A model generated the notes under the pieces. That model saw only the letters and a program-made list of their open reading frames with translations, did not search any database and was not told where the DNA came from. A DNA stretch of 64,000 nt, from the NCBI GenBank assembly GCA_032718475.1, contig JAUCBJ010004787.1:1-64000 (forward strand). The letters are read 5' to 3'. Shown piece after piece: positions 30,634-42,283 of the stretch (position 1 is its first letter; each line of letters begins with the position of its first letter). Position numbers and translations under genes: made by a program. This DNA comes from Nemertoderma westbladi (Eukaryota; Xenacoelomorpha; Nemertodermatida; Nemertodermatidae).

Positions 30634-31310
30634 ATGGTAGTAACCCGGAAAAAGGACGGAACCTCGGTCCGGATTACAGTTGACCTCCGGGAGCTGAACC
30701 GCCACACCGTCCGGCCCGCCTACATCACGCCGTCCCCCTTCCAGGTTGTATCCCGCATCCCCCCAACGGCGTGCTGCTTCATGGTCCTTGACAGACTTAA
30801 GGGGTTCCACCAGGTCGGCCTGGATAGCCATAGACATAGCCAGCCAGAAGCTGACAACCTTCGCAACCCCACACGGTTGCTACCGATACCGCCGAATGCT
30901 GATGGGGTGGCACGGCAGTTCTGACGCGTTCAACGCCCGAATGGCCAAGGCACTCCACGGCATCCCCAACATCGGCCGAATAGTTGAGGACATCCTCATC
31001 TATACGGACTCCATAGAAGAACATGCGGAGGCCGTTGCCCAGGTCCTCGCTGCCTGCGATGCTGCCGACATTTCTTTCAACCCCAGGAAAGTGCAATTCA
31101 GCCTTCCTGAAGTGAAGTTCGGCGGCAACATCGTCTCACACGGCAGGTACAGGATAGACCCAGAACTTATGGACGACCTTCGCCACTTCCCGACTCCCAC
31201 GTGCCGGAAGGAACTCCGCTCATTCCTCGGCCTTGCCCAACAGCTGGGTAACTCCACGGCCGAGATCACCCAGCTGGTGGAGCCACTACGAGGCCTCAAC
31301 TCCAGCCACT
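30634..31310 (+). pseudogene. Gypsy reverse transcriptase
   Basis: MVVTRKKDGTSVRITVDLRE opens the RT palm (VxK.DG..R..VD.R.LN). CFMVLDRLKGFHQVGLD lies in the first frame (catalytic Asp in LD). After a shift near 30830-30860 come KLTTFATPHGCYRYRRMLMG and FNARMAKALHGIPN. Next is RIVEDILIYTDSIEEHAE, where the expected YVDD is IVED, so the catalytic box has lost the Tyr and changed the first Asp to Glu. VKFGGNIVSHGRYRIDPE and TPTCRKELRSFLGLAQQLGN are the C-terminal RT blocks. Confidence 0.75.
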
Positions 31311-31311
31311 G

Positions 31312-31630
31312 AGCATGGCTGTGGCTACCTCAACACCAGATGGTGTTCGAGTTGACCCGGGCAGCCCTGTCCAGCCCCCACTTCCTCTCTGGATTCCACC
31401 CCGACCGCCGGACAGAACTCCTCACGGACGCATCCCGCATTAACGGCCTCGGGTTCCTTCTCCGCCAGTGGGACTCAAGTGCAAACCGCTGGCTCACGGT
31501 CCAGTGCGGCTCCCAGACCCTCGCCAAACACGAGGCCAACTGGTCTGGGATGACCGAATTGGAGGCCCTCGGTGCAGCCTGGGGGGCCCACAAGTGTCGT
31601 TACTTTCTCGATGGGTTCACTTCGAGATAG
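31312..31630 (+). pseudogene. Gypsy RNase H
   Basis: ELLTDASRINGLGFLLRQ (catalytic Asp in TDAS), then WLTVQCGSQTLAKHEANWSG and ELEALGAAWGAHKCRYFLDG. These are the standard Gypsy RNase H blocks with D and E residues visible. A stop at 31630 follows, and the remainder (FEIVTDCSPLIPILND) is in the next frame. Confidence 0.75.
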
Positions 31631-33276
31631 TCACGGATTGCAGCCCATTGATCCCCATCCTGAATGACCGCCATATGGACCAGGTGAGTAACGACCGACT
31701 CCTCAAACTAAAAACCCTACTGTCCCGCTACTACTTAACAGCGAGACACCAGAAGGGGTTGAAACACCTGATCGCGGACGCCTTATCCCGCGCACCACGC
31801 CACACCCACACGCCACACGACATCCTGCTCTCCGCTGAAGATGATGCTGACTGTGAGTTTATCGTTAACACCGCGTGCGGCGAGATCCCATCAGTTGAGT
31901 CCCGAGACGCCCGCCTCCAACAGGTCAGGGACGTCGGCCAATGTGACCCTGTATACCGGGCCCTGTTATCCATAATAAGGGAGGGCTGGCCGACCTCCAA
32001 ACACAATGTGGAGGACGACCTCATCCGGCCTTACTTCGCGCACCGCACTGAACTGATGGTTCACGACGGCATGATCCTCCGTGGACCACAGCTCTACATC
32101 CCAGTCGAGATGCGCCCGGAGACACTCCACCAGCTCCACGCCGCCCACCAGGGTCTCAACAAGACCCGGGACCGAGCCAGCCGGTCTGTTTGGTGGCCCT
32201 CTATCGCCCACGACGTCAAACAGGTGGTAGAGCGGTGCCAATCATGTCAGACAACCCTCCCGTCCCACGCGGCGGAACCACTCAAATGTAACCCGGATGC
32301 AACCCGCCTATTCCAACGAGTCCATGCCGACCTCCTCCAAGTCGACCAGACCAACTATTTCGTGGTCACCGATGAGTTCACCGGATGGCTGACGTTATTC
32401 CGATTGAATGTGAACACAACGTCCACCCCCATTGTGAATTGCCTACGCAAGCTGTTCCTCGGCACAGCGGTGCCTACCATCTTCCACCCAGATGGTGGAA
32501 CACAACTCGTTTCCGAGGAGGTGAAAAAGTTTCTCCGGCAGTGGGGTGTCACCCTGGAACCATCCAGCCCCTACCTCCCCCACACCAACGGTCGAGTGGA
32601 GGCCGCCGTGAAGAAGATAATCCGTGGTGCTAAACATGATTCGGACGGGATAGCACACGGGATACTGGTGTTCCGAAACACTCCAAGTTACGGCGGACGC
32701 TCACCCGCCGAATTACTTTACGGCCACAATATCCGCGAGTCCCTCCCCGTCCACTTCACCGCATTAGACGAGAAGTGGCGCAAGATGTTCCACCAACTCG
32801 ACGCAATTGCGGAAACCATACGTGAAAAACTGTTAGCAAACTACAACTGCCACACGAAGCCGCTGGAGGCGCTGCCAACCGGACACCCCATCCTTATACA
32901 GGACCCCCACGACAGGCGATGGACCGGACACGGAACCATAGTCGAGGCCATGCCCAACCATGACTACCTTGTGCGACAGGAAAGCGGCCGTGTCCTGAGG
33001 CGCAACCGCGTTTTCCTACGCACGCGGCAATTTATAGCGCCACCTAGCAGCCTCCCCACACCATCAACCGAGAGACAGCCACCAACAGCACCACAGCCCA
33101 ACCCACCATCAGACCCCAAACCTACCTGGAGCGAGGTCGCCAGCTGCCCAGCACTGGCTCAGTCACAGCCACCGGCACCTACCCCACATGTGGCGCCGCC
33201 TAACGGTATCCCTACCCACACCCGATCGGGGAGAACCATCAGACCTCCCCAATGCTATACAAATAGCAACTATTAA
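31620..33276 (+). CDS. Gypsy RNase H end and integrase
   Basis: A long open frame to 33276. It starts with VTDCSPLIPILN and HLIADALSRAPR (RNase H end). The HHCC zinc domain follows (HAAHQGLNKTRDRASRSVWW, then CQSCQTT). The core has D in HADLLQVDQTNYFVVTDE, D in FHPDGGTQLVSEEVKKFLRQ, and E in NGRVEAAVKKIIRG, the D-D35-E triad. A chromodomain-less C-terminal region includes VLRRNRVFLR and a Pro-rich tail ending TNSNY. This part of the element looks intact. Confidence 0.85.
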
Positions 33277-33430
33277 AAACTATCGCATACTACTTACTGT
33301 ATTAAATAAACACGTTACCAAACTTACTACAAAGCGTACTCGACTCGTAACCCCCACCCCACCCACCACCTGGGGGGTATGTGTAATCCCGATATACTGT
33401 ACGTGTTTGAAGGCCTTATATATATATCTC

Positions 33431-34290
33431 TTACCAGTTAGATTTATTACGCGATACTGACTTATGATTATTATACGGATTACACAGCAGGTGATTTGTA
33501 TCCTTTTTTGATATAGCTGTGTTAATTATTTTCCAGGTGCGCCTAACACTCCCATTGCATTCAGCAAAAGCATTGTCATAATAACGCTTTTCGGCTGTCC
33601 TTAAAATTTTAGAGACCTGGTTTCGATATTTTTGATACTGTATCCTGCACTGAATGGTTTTATTTGATAGTTGCTTTATGTAGAGTTTATTTTTTGTTTC
33701 AATACACTTGGAAATTCCTTTTGTAATCCAGGGTTTACGCACCGGTTTCGATTTAATATTAAATTCCTTAATTTTTACATGTGAATTGCAAATTGTCTTA
33801 AAATCATTATAAAATAGCTCGTATTTGTTACCTTTTGGTATGCCTTCATTAGTATAACTCCAATTTGCTGGGTTTGATATGTCGTGCAGAAAGTTGAACT
33901 CATTAAGGTTACTATAATCATAAGTATAGCGCTTTTCCTGACTTATTTAGTAGTAATATCGTTCTTAATAAATGGCTCTGTAAAAGCCAAAAAGTTGAAG
34001 GCTGTATCTAAACTAGATATCACCTTGTTAATAGCTGAAAAGTTTCTATGAAGGCTGCGGCAATTTAAATGAAAAATTGATACGTCATCAGTGTTAGCAG
34101 GGGACTCAAATGAAAACTTTTTATTAAATTTATTTATGTCAAAGTACCCACCACCGATCTACGACTCAAATAGGTTGATGTCGGGATCGATACCAGAAAA
34201 AATATCATTGTCTGATCCCAGCGGAGGTAATGAATCTAACTCATCTTTTTTAGAAAAAATATCATCATCATTTGATGGGATTAGCTGAAA
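33431..34290 (-). pseudogene. CR1-like LINE relic (pre-endonuclease, endonuclease start, linker)
   Basis: On the minus strand from 34290: FSGIDPDINLFES, the D.DPD.N block before CR1 endonucleases, then SIFHLNCRSLHRNFSAINK and FNFLAFTEPFIKND (endonuclease N-terminus). After a deletion near 33940, KPVRKPWITKGISKCIETKN and VSKILRTAEKRYYDNAF are the endonuclease-RT linker. It ends near 33431. RT is absent. Confidence 0.75.
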
Positions 34291-34655
34291 TGGAAATCAA
34301 TTTTTTGCGCAAAATAAACACCAAATTATTTTTTCCTTTTTTAATTGTACAAACTTACCCCGATCCAAAAATGTACCACATTGACTAAATGTATGTTCCG
34401 CACCATCCAGCGAAGCAAACCCAGCAGGGAGGAGGTAAGTCTGCAGTAGGCATAAAGACAGGCAAAGGAATGGGTGACCACTAATATGAATGAGAGAAAT
34501 GATATGAATGAACCCTTTAAACCAAAACATATGAACACGCGGTCTTTCAGTATGGCCCAGTTATAAATGAAATACCATAATTTTACTGACTATATAACTT
34601 CTGAGAAAAGATGAGTAAAGCAGAACAAAAGTTATAGTTAATACTATAAAGTCTA

Positions 34656-34695
<40 letters not shown>

Positions 34696-34820
34696 GCTAG
34701 AAATACTACACAATTAATACCATAAAGTAACTTTTAATGAGTATGATCAAGTATATTACATGGACTGAATTTAGATATAATTCTAATTCTAAATAGATTT
34801 ACTCATAGCATCTTTATTAT
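34291..34820. other. no gene; contains a (TA)n microsatellite
   Basis: AT-rich sequence with a run of TA dinucleotides at 34658-34692 and no coding match. Confidence 0.7.
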
Positions 34821-35411
34821 CTAGTTCACGCTCTCGCCCTCTTCTTCAGTTTCTTTGCTGTTGTTTAATATAGCTGAGAAGCTATTGTTCAAAAGGAAAC
34901 TATTTTCAGAATTGGGTGTTCCTATATAGAACTCACCATTGGCCGGATTGTAAGCCACAGCATCTCGTGTGCGTGTGCATGGGCGTGAGGATCGAGAATC
35001 AGTATTCGTCGGCTTTTCCTTCTTCCTGGATTTGGTCGGACCGCCACTCGCATCACTAAGAAATTTTCCAAGTATTGCTTCTGATTGAACTGGGATCGAT
35101 ATGCTTCCTTCCACCTTTCTTATACGTATAACGCCATTCGCTGAGAATGCAGAATGAAGGATACCATTACGTTTCTCATTCTTGGCTCGACGGAGCAATT
35201 CAGTCCATGGGGCTGTGAAGTGCTCCGTAAAGTGGTATCCTTTAGGAAGTTTATCAGCATTTGAGAAACATATTACACGTTGGGAGTGGCCGATAAAACG
35301 ACCAATAATCGGACTCGATTTTGCTGTGTCCTTAGATCCTTTATGAGTTATATTACCAAGGCGATGGTAGACGTCGATTTCTAGCGTCGATTTGTAGATT
35401 ACAGTTATCAT
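34821..35411 (-). pseudogene. LINE ORF1 protein (L1 ORF1p/Transposase_22-like)
   Basis: A 196-aa minus-strand frame. Residues ~10-75 contain VYHRLGNITHKGSKD, SPIIGRFIGHSQRVICFSNA and GYHFTEHFTAPWTELLRRA. This is the RRM-plus-C-terminal pattern of LINE ORF1 proteins (HRLG...RPIIVRF...R...I.ED.T..R). A linker of basic and Ser/Thr-rich sequence and an acidic tail (KETEEEGESVN) follow. The upstream coiled coil is not visible in the same frame. No ORF2 of a matching family is adjacent. Confidence 0.6.
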
Positions 35412-36184
35412 TTCTTGTTTTAATGATGAAACTTCGGAACGAAGACCACTTATCGAGGAAGCAAGAGTCTGTAATGTTTGGAGAATTTCATCCTGTTTTT
35501 TTCATATCTCGCAGTGCTATTGGCAGCGGAAGAACCTCGTGTCTTCAACATGGTTGTGGTCAGACACTATGCTCTATATGTCTGTGTTCTTGTGTAGGCC
35601 ATCTATGTGAGTTATGTGGCCAGTGTCAGAGTGTTGAGTGATAAGTTTCTTTAGGCCAACTGGGAGACTGCCTTGTAAGATATTACATACTTTGTACTCA
35701 AATATACTCGATATTCCAGCTCTATGCAATGAAATGACAACAAGGTTGCCAGCATTAATGTCAATGTTTTCTATACCAAACACTTACTACAGATGTAGAG
35801 TGTCCCATGTTCCAAAATAAATTTGTACATCAAACTCATCATGGCAAAGTCTTTTGAACCTACCCAACCCTAAAACACTGTGGAACCACATAAACTGGAA
35901 GGGTGAGGTAGCAGACAAAATAGCTAACATACAGAATGCTAAGACATACAGAATGCTAAGAGCCATATGGAATGTCTATAAATTTACTTATGGTAAATGA
36001 GGAGCTAGCACTTTCAGCATTCTAGTTGGAATAATACAGTGTGGACCATGTAGTCTTTCTCACTTTGGATCATACCTAAATCCACCCGTGTGTAGACTAA
36101 AGGATATTGGCCCCAACACCTTCCTAGCTCTATGTCAATGTCTGCTGCTTGTCAATGATTTAGTTATATTGGCAATGTCTCACA
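35412..36184. other. mostly unassigned; faint RT remnant near the right end
   Basis: Near 36085-36190 the plus-strand reading CLLLVNDLVILAMS resembles a decayed LINE LLYADDLVILAES box. The rest, including a minus-strand frame at 35783-35574, is not recognised. Confidence 0.3.
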
Positions 36185-36464
36185 CTATGTTTATCTTGAA
36201 AATAAAAATTCTTCTTGACTTTTTGTTCTGAATTTGGTTTAAGGGGGGGGGGTAGCGCATTTTCTGACCAAAAAGACGAATTTTTGAAACATATCCTATC
36301 TGATGCAGAATTTCATGCTGAATCCAAATATGGAAACCGTTTTCCCAGATCTTGATTAGTTTTCGAGATATCTGGGATAGAAGATACTGGCTCCGATATG
36401 TCGTGATATCGGTAAAGGCAATGAAGTTTGGGGTTTGCATTCAATTTCTGCAAATTTCTGTGCC

Positions 36465-37160
36465 CAGTGGTGCCAATTGGATGTCTCCATGAGAAAGAGC
36501 ACAAAATTTTAATTGAGAATGTATTTTTTTGTGATTATTGGACCTACTTGTCAGTTTATAAGACAACTTCAATTCTCCGGAATGAAGATGGGACTCGAAT
36601 AAGCGACTCTGCGGTCTTTGCGGGAATATACAGAATAGACTTATCGGTCATCGGAGATCTTCAAAATGTATAATCTCCAGTTCTAGTGGTCATACAAAGT
36701 TCGTTTTAGGCTCATTCGAAAGCTCTTTTCTTAGAGAACAAAGTCACCATTTGATTTAAGATAAAATGGTTGTAAAGCAACATAACATGAATATGGGTAA
36801 AAAATTTTGTTCACCTTGCAAATGTTGCCTTGCAAATTTTGTTCAAGTTTTGATTGCTCAGGCAGCTTTCAAGAGTTTGCCTTTGGTCTCTGAGAAAAGA
36901 GCTTTCGAATGAGCCCTAAACGAACTCCGTACGACCACTAGATCTGGAGATTATACATTTTGAAGATCTCCGATGACTGATAAGTCTATTCCGTGTAATC
37001 CCGCAAAGACCGCAGAGTCGCTTATTCGAGTCCCGTCTTCATTCCGGAGACTTGAAGTTGTCTTATAAACTGTTCAGTAGGTCCAATAATCATAAAAAAA
37101 TACCTTCTCAATTAAAATTTTGTGCTCTTTCTCGTGGAGACATCCAATTAGCACCACTGA
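36465..37160. repeat. long inverted repeat (foldback) inside the DNA transposon
   Basis: The left arm at ~36465-36737 and right arm at ~36887-37160 are reverse complements at high identity. Examples are CTCCGGAATGAAGATGGGAC with GTCCCGTCTTCATTCCGGAG, and GATGTCTCCATGAGAAAGAG with CTCTTTCTCGTGGAGACATC. The ~150-base centre is AT-rich. It abuts the outer TIR directly, so it is either part of the element's end structure or a nested foldback element. Confidence 0.85.
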
Positions 37161-38014
37161 CCACTAGGTACCTTCATAAAAATCGAATTTTTGAAATTCA
37201 TATGGGGACGTTTTCCATTTGATGGAAGAGGTTATAAAACAAACCCATGCCAATTTTTAGCCATAAATATTGATATCTAGGGGTTGCCCAACGAGCTTTT
37301 GTATTTTCGCAATTTGGCGATATTTTGCGATAGAGCGGGTTATCGCGATAAATCCAAATAAGCTTATGCTTGGGCTTAGAAATATTTATGCGCATTATTT
37401 ATGTGCAATTTGTAATTCTCTATCAAATGATATGCTGCATGACACACTTTCAAACAAATAATACATCTTTTATTATACTCTATTGCATTGGTGTTTGAGT
37501 TCAGCGGGTGGTGCCCTGCGCGCATACAGTAATGACTGGAATGAGTTTTGTTCATATGAATGAATCATACATAATTCTATAATGCAGATTCTAAATTTAT
37601 TTTCACATTGGACCTAGCACATCAATATTTTTCGCAATCACCAATTTGAGTTCAAATTACTACTTTCACTAATCAAACTATTTTCGTTTGTGTCTCCTTA
37701 TTCTGCTATTGTGTCATTATGTGTCAATGCACCAGACATCCCTTTTCTATCTTATTATTGTCAAATGAAATTTAGTTGTTTCATAAAAGCAGTCGATTTG
37801 ATATCAGATTAAGTATTCAAATTTATAATTCAAAAATACAAATTTTGATTGCCAAACTTATTTGTGTATATATTGTATATATATATATATATAATGTTCA
37901 GGAAATTGTGCCGTTATATTGTATATTGACTCCAGTCACATAAAGAACAATTACAAGGTACAAATTTAAGCAGTCATCACAGCCATATATGTTTATGAAT
38001 TAGATGATGTCAGT
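37161..38014 (-). other. non-coding interior of the DNA transposon
   Basis: AT-rich, with a (TA)n run at about 37870-37892. A segment at 37170-37210 (CGAATTTTTGAAATTCATAT, then GACGTTTTCCATTT) looks like a degenerate copy of part of the TIR. Confidence 0.45.
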
Positions 38015-39532
38015 TTACTTGGGTATGTGTTTACGTACTCTCTTCCTATCTGCTCGCTCTTCATATTTAACAAAGATCTTTTCAAAGTTGGTTGTTTCAT
38101 GGAGTTCACTGACGAGTCTCTCTGCAGGTTGGTTGTGTCCTGTTATCATTTCCCCAATCTGAGTAATTCTTTGCCATATCTCAGAATGTTTATCTTTCTG
38201 ATTATATACAGATTCCATGACTGCAGTGTCTTGCAATTCCGGGATGTGGTGAAAGAGTGGAGATACTTGTAATCGCTTTATCCACCCAGGATGTTTAACC
38301 AAGTCTGATATAGTTAAAGATGACAGTTTGTTTTTAGAAAATTTAAGAACCACCCTCTCGGAAAAATTCGCTTGACCTCCCAAGGAACTAAACTTTTTGA
38401 TTTCTTGGACTACTGTGGATTTATAGGTGATGTCCAAAGGGAGAAGAGTCGCATCAAGGTTATATAGATGTCTTTCGATGGCATCAAAGTAAACACTTGG
38501 TAGATTTAAATCATTTCCAACATTAGCTAGCATATTGGTTATCTCAAGTGTGCTCCTTATTATATTTGACCCATTGGAATCAACAGCGAGCCTATGTGCT
38601 TTGAAATAAACAACACCAAACCTGACAAATGTCTCACTATGGGAAACTAACTTTGATGATGATAGCATCTCCTTCGTATTAATACAAATAGCTTCATCAG
38701 ACTTTGATTTAAAATACCTGTTGGCATGGAGATTAATTAAGGCAGTTGTCAGTTTGGGCAACAGTATAATGATATGAAGTAAACTCCCCAGTGTATTTAG
38801 CCAACGTGTTCCAACCTTAAGTATAGAGTGTTTAAGATTAGATCCAGTGAAGGTATGTTTCGATACCAAACTATAAACAAATCGTTGGTCATTGTTGAAG
38901 ACATTAAGATCCCTAAATACGTTATCATCCAATACTGGGTAATGATCTGGCCATGTAAATGTTTCATCATCAGCAATTTCACTGAACAAGTTATCTTTAC
39001 CCACGCAGTCGTATATATATCGCATATTATGACATAGTGTCATAAGTGACCTCACACTAGCACTCTTGTCATTAGTCATTTTTGGGTCCTTATCAAATAT
39101 CTGATTTGAAATTGAATTAATCATCTTTCCCGATATTGATTCATTACTGTGAATCCTGCACATAATGATGAAGAGGTGATGGTTGTAGCGGCTAAGTTGT
39201 TCCATTTTCTTGAATGCACCACCTACAGCTGCAATTCCTGAATTTACAGAGGTGGTATCTGTACAAATTCCCAATAGTTTTCCATCCTTTATGTCAGTCT
39301 TATATGTTTCAGAAAAATGTAAGCCTAATGTAGCACCAGTCTGGGGGGAATCAAAGAGTTCTATTGAAAGAGGGAAGTATAAATGTTTATAAGATTTATC
39401 AAGAGCATAGTATAAAGTTACTTCAAATAAGTCCTTCCCATCTGCATGTGCAAAAAAATAAATGCAGTTGTCTTTCAGCTCACATAACCTGTCTTTTACA
39501 GTTTTATAATGTCGTTTCCTAGCACGTTGCAA
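38015..39532 (-). CDS. transposase-like protein of the DNA transposon
   Basis: A 505-aa frame on the minus strand, open and probably continuing a little upstream of the ATG (in-frame DLPKSAVPSDTTL precedes it). The N-terminal part has LLGICTDTTSVNSGIAAVGG. An H/C-containing block follows (LFIIMCRIHSNESISGKMIN), then LKVGTRWLNTLGSLL. The tail is basic (EERADRKRVRKHIPK). D-T-T..N.G followed by a C.H..E block is seen in a hAT-related group of transposon proteins in invertebrates. I am confident it is transposon-encoded because of the flanking TIRs, and less sure of the superfamily. No BED zinc finger or hAT dimerisation tail is evident. Confidence 0.6.
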   Translation of the reverse strand: MQRARKRHYKTVKDRLCELKDNCIYFFAHADGKDLFEVTLYYALDKSYKHLYFPLSIELFDSPQTGATLGLHFSETYKTDIKDGKLLGICTDTTSVNSGIAAVGGAFKKMEQLSRYNHHLFIIMCRIHSNESISGKMINSISNQIFDKDPKMTNDKSASVRSLMTLCHNMRYIYDCVGKDNLFSEIADDETFTWPDHYPVLDDNVFRDLNVFNNDQRFVYSLVSKHTFTGSNLKHSILKVGTRWLNTLGSLLHIIILLPKLTTALINLHANRYFKSKSDEAICINTKEMLSSSKLVSHSETFVRFGVVYFKAHRLAVDSNGSNIIRSTLEITNMLANVGNDLNLPSVYFDAIERHLYNLDATLLPLDITYKSTVVQEIKKFSSLGGQANFSERVVLKFSKNKLSSLTISDLVKHPGWIKRLQVSPLFHHIPELQDTAVMESVYNQKDKHSEIWQRITQIGEMITGHNQPAERLVSELHETTNFEKIFVKYEERADRKRVRKHIPK

Positions 39533-39580
39533 AGTTGTATCACTAGGGACTGCTGATTTGGGGAGGTCTTGTATCCCAGC

Positions 39581-39609
39581 AATTTATGTGGTCAGTGACC
39601 ACATAAATT
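39581..39609. repeat. 29-bp perfect palindrome at the inner edge of the right TIR
   Basis: 14-bp arms AATTTATGTGGTCA and TGACCACATAAATT flank a single G. It lies between the transposase start and the TIR, and its outer arm overlaps the TIR boundary. Confidence 0.9.
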
Positions 39610-39862
39610 TGCAGAAATTGAATGCAAACCCCAAACTTCATCTCCTTTACTTACCAATATCGCGATATATCGGAGCCAGTATCTTCTATCCCAGATATCT
39701 CGAAAACTAAGCAAGATATGGGAAAACGGTTTCCATTTTGGATTCAACATGAAATTCTGCATCAGATAGGATATGTTTCAAAAATTCGACTTTTTGGTCA
39801 GAAAATGCGCTACCCCCCCCCCCCCCCCCCCCCTTAAAGGTCAATATTAAGAAGACTACATG

Positions 39863-41400
39863 GTGATAAAAGGCTGCTCTGCAAACTACCAACCAATCAT
39901 CATCGATTCACTAAAGATTGTTTCAACATCCCATTATATATACTTGGGTTCACCCATAACCCACTAACTTAGTGATGTCTTGGTCATTCACCTACCAGAG
40001 AAGGCAAAGCATATAAATAAATATTACTCTTTTCTTTCTAAACACCTTACCTCTCCTTTGTACAGGGCTGAGTCTTGGATAGGTGGATCGATCAAATCTA
40101 TATACTCTAAATACTTTGGCATGGCACTGCATTGGCACTCAATCTGCTGATATTTTTAGAAACAGGTGTGGTATCAGCATCAGTTCTAGCCAAATATAGA
40201 CAATGGATCTATTTGAACAGAGTTCAAAGTAACCCCTTCCAGCACGAACCTCTCGTTTTTTCTTATAACCTAGCTGTGTCTGCCTCCTAGACTTAGATGT
40301 AGAGCACCACAACACAGTAATAAAAACATTGGGACTATGTTGGTGAATGCAAGAAGATGATGAGATTTACTTAGCAGTTGCCTCTATTAACAATGTACCA
40401 GCAAAAACATGATGCTAATCATGTTTTTTAAAATGCATAAAGTCTTTGACCCATTTTGAAATTTTGCACCAGTAATAATGAGGGTTAAGTCCATGCTTAA
40501 GACATCTTGGCTTTTGGTCTATTCCCCAAATTATGTTTGAAGCCTGAAGCAAGTGTGAAAATGACCAGAAAAACATAGAACAGTTAACTATTCCCAGAAC
40601 ATACAGTACTTTCCTCACTTGCAAACAACCAAACAACTTCAACTTCATGTAAAAGTGTCAGCGAGTCGTCCTTACCATCTAAAGAGATTCAATTTCCAAA
40701 CTTAGATAAAGGATTCTATCTCTGGCTGAAAAGACTTATGTGCAGTCGGTAAATTGTTACATTCGCCGCATGGTGCATCAGAATTGTTGGAGACAAAATA
40801 AATCCCTCTACAACTGTGAAAGCTCTTTGAATTTTTGGTCCATAACACTAGAAGAACGTTTATAGATTAGAAAGTTTATAGATGAGAGTTTGCCTCTCGC
40901 AAAGAATAGCAGATCCAGAACTCTTTTTGAAACATCAACACATTAATCCCATTCTCCATGGGCTTATTCGAGTTCAAACACACCTGCATTGGCTCCAGTG
41001 TCTTATGATACTATACATCCATACATGTTGTGTGACCCACTCCTCTTGGAACAATTATTCCATGACACCCCACTCGAACTTATCACTTAGGATCTTGAGT
41101 CATTTGAGACAACTCTATTTTCTGGATTCACCCTGGGAGTATGTTTGGAATGCTGTCTTCACTGCCGGAGATATAACTCACCATTGATGAAACAAAAGAT
41201 GGGAACTTACTAGTTTAATTACTATTATGTTGCCTCTGTGTATATATACAATTTAATATAAATCTTAATGTAAATTTGATGTTCTTTATATTTCTTCATA
41301 TACTGGTACTTTATGTTCTTATGTACTTTAATGTAAATCTTCCATGGGATATTAAATGAATATTGAATTGTGCTAAATTGTGTCAGGCAAGTTGATGCCT
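39863..41400. other. no gene recognised; possible LINE RT tail remnant
   Basis: Around 40150-40290 the plus-strand reading ETGVVSASVLAKYRQWIYL, then PFQHEPLVFSYN, vaguely resembles the C-terminal end of a LINE RT. A frame at 40882-41187 has no recognised domain. AT-rich sequence at 41200-41400 leads into the next LINE. Confidence 0.25.
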
Positions 41401-41434
41401 AGTGCTATATATTATCTGTGTATGTTTTGTAAAT

Positions 41435-42250
41435 GAAATGGCCGACGATTTCAGTAAACTTCATAGCGACGTCACGACGTTATTTCGTTCAATAAAGCAA
41501 AAGAAAAGTGTCTCCAATGACGATGAGAAGCGGATCTCCGATTTGTTGATGGCCATGAACTCCATCTACACCACCACATTAACTGACGTAGCAGAGGCTA
41601 GGAAAATCGCTGTCGACGCGCAACAAGAAGCCATATTGAGTAAAAATAAACTCATCGATGTTCTACAAAGCAATGCTACCGGTACATCAATCGTAGGCGG
41701 GTACCCAACCCAGCCTTCCTTCAGTTCTGTGGGTTCCAACGGCGGCAACCGACAGCCGCTTGTGAACCCCCACGTCGCTAATTCCCAAGTTCCTCGTACA
41801 ACCGCAATTTCCTTTCTGCATTTCCGCATTTCCACTGGTTTTGGGTCGTAAAACAGGTGGCCCTCTTCGCGCTGCCAAGCCACCCCCAACCCTAACACCG
41901 GGCGTTCTCATGTCCACATTGGCCGGCTGGACTTATCGACAACCCGAGACGATATACCGGATTACCTAAGACGAGAAGGCGTTAGTTTTCAGGATGTTAT
42001 TCAGCTACCTCTGAAAGACGGAAATTCACCATTCCAGAGTTTCCATATCATATGCGAACACGAACAACGAGACAACATTATGGACCCCTCATTAAGGGAA
42101 GAAGGGATTAGCATCCGCAACTACCGGCTGTCCGATAAGGATCGGGCGGATCTCGGGCTCCGTCCACGAGCGACCCGCGCAGCCGACTCGGACAGTCAGG
42201 TCCCTGCAGACAATACTCAACGTACGATAAACATAAACAATACAGCCTAG
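41435..42250 (+). pseudogene. LINE ORF1 (coiled coil plus RRM-like domain), frameshifted
   Basis: The first frame (to 41851) encodes MADDFSKLHSDVTTLFRSIK, with helical heptad-like sequence to about residue 90 and a Gly/Ser/Pro linker. After a shift near 41830-41900 another frame reads HVHIGRLDLSTTRDDIPDYL, then GVSFQDVIQLPL and SFHIICEHEQRDNIMD. This is an RRM-like ORF1 domain (hIGrL...t..Di..YL...G). It ends at the stop near 42250, just ahead of ORF2. It is likely the nucleic-acid-binding ORF1 protein of the same LINE. Confidence 0.6.
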
Positions 42251-42283
42251 GTCAGGAGCGTTGATGTACAAGTATCGGTTCGT

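Larger units (their letters stand above)
29741..33380 (+). mobile_element. Ty3/Gypsy LTR retrotransposon, gag largely missing, pol decayed
   Basis: Coding domains run in the order protease, RT, RNase H, integrase on the plus strand, the Ty3/Gypsy order. This region is clearly GC-richer than its surroundings. A short possible gag remnant starts at 29741. LTRs are not identified with confidence: CCTGGGGGGTATGTGTAAT near 33370 looks like a PPT followed by an LTR start. A stop at 31311, the stop and frame change near 30920 and mutated active sites show it is inactive. Confidence 0.8.
36185..39862 (-). mobile_element. TIR DNA transposon with ~260-bp terminal inverted repeats
   Basis: The sequence at about 36185-36464 matches the reverse complement of 39601-39862 over ~260 bases. 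Each arm contains a G run (10 and 21) followed by TAGCGCATTTTCTGACCAAA. A 505-aa minus-strand frame lies between them. The left half also holds a second inverted repeat (36465-37160). The outermost ends and target duplication are not clear to me. hAT-like by the look of the protein, but unproven. Confidence 0.7.

Noticed and set aside
41566-41917. Minus-strand ORFs opposite LINE ORF1
   Set aside because: Shadow frames without domains, antisense to a recognised coding region.
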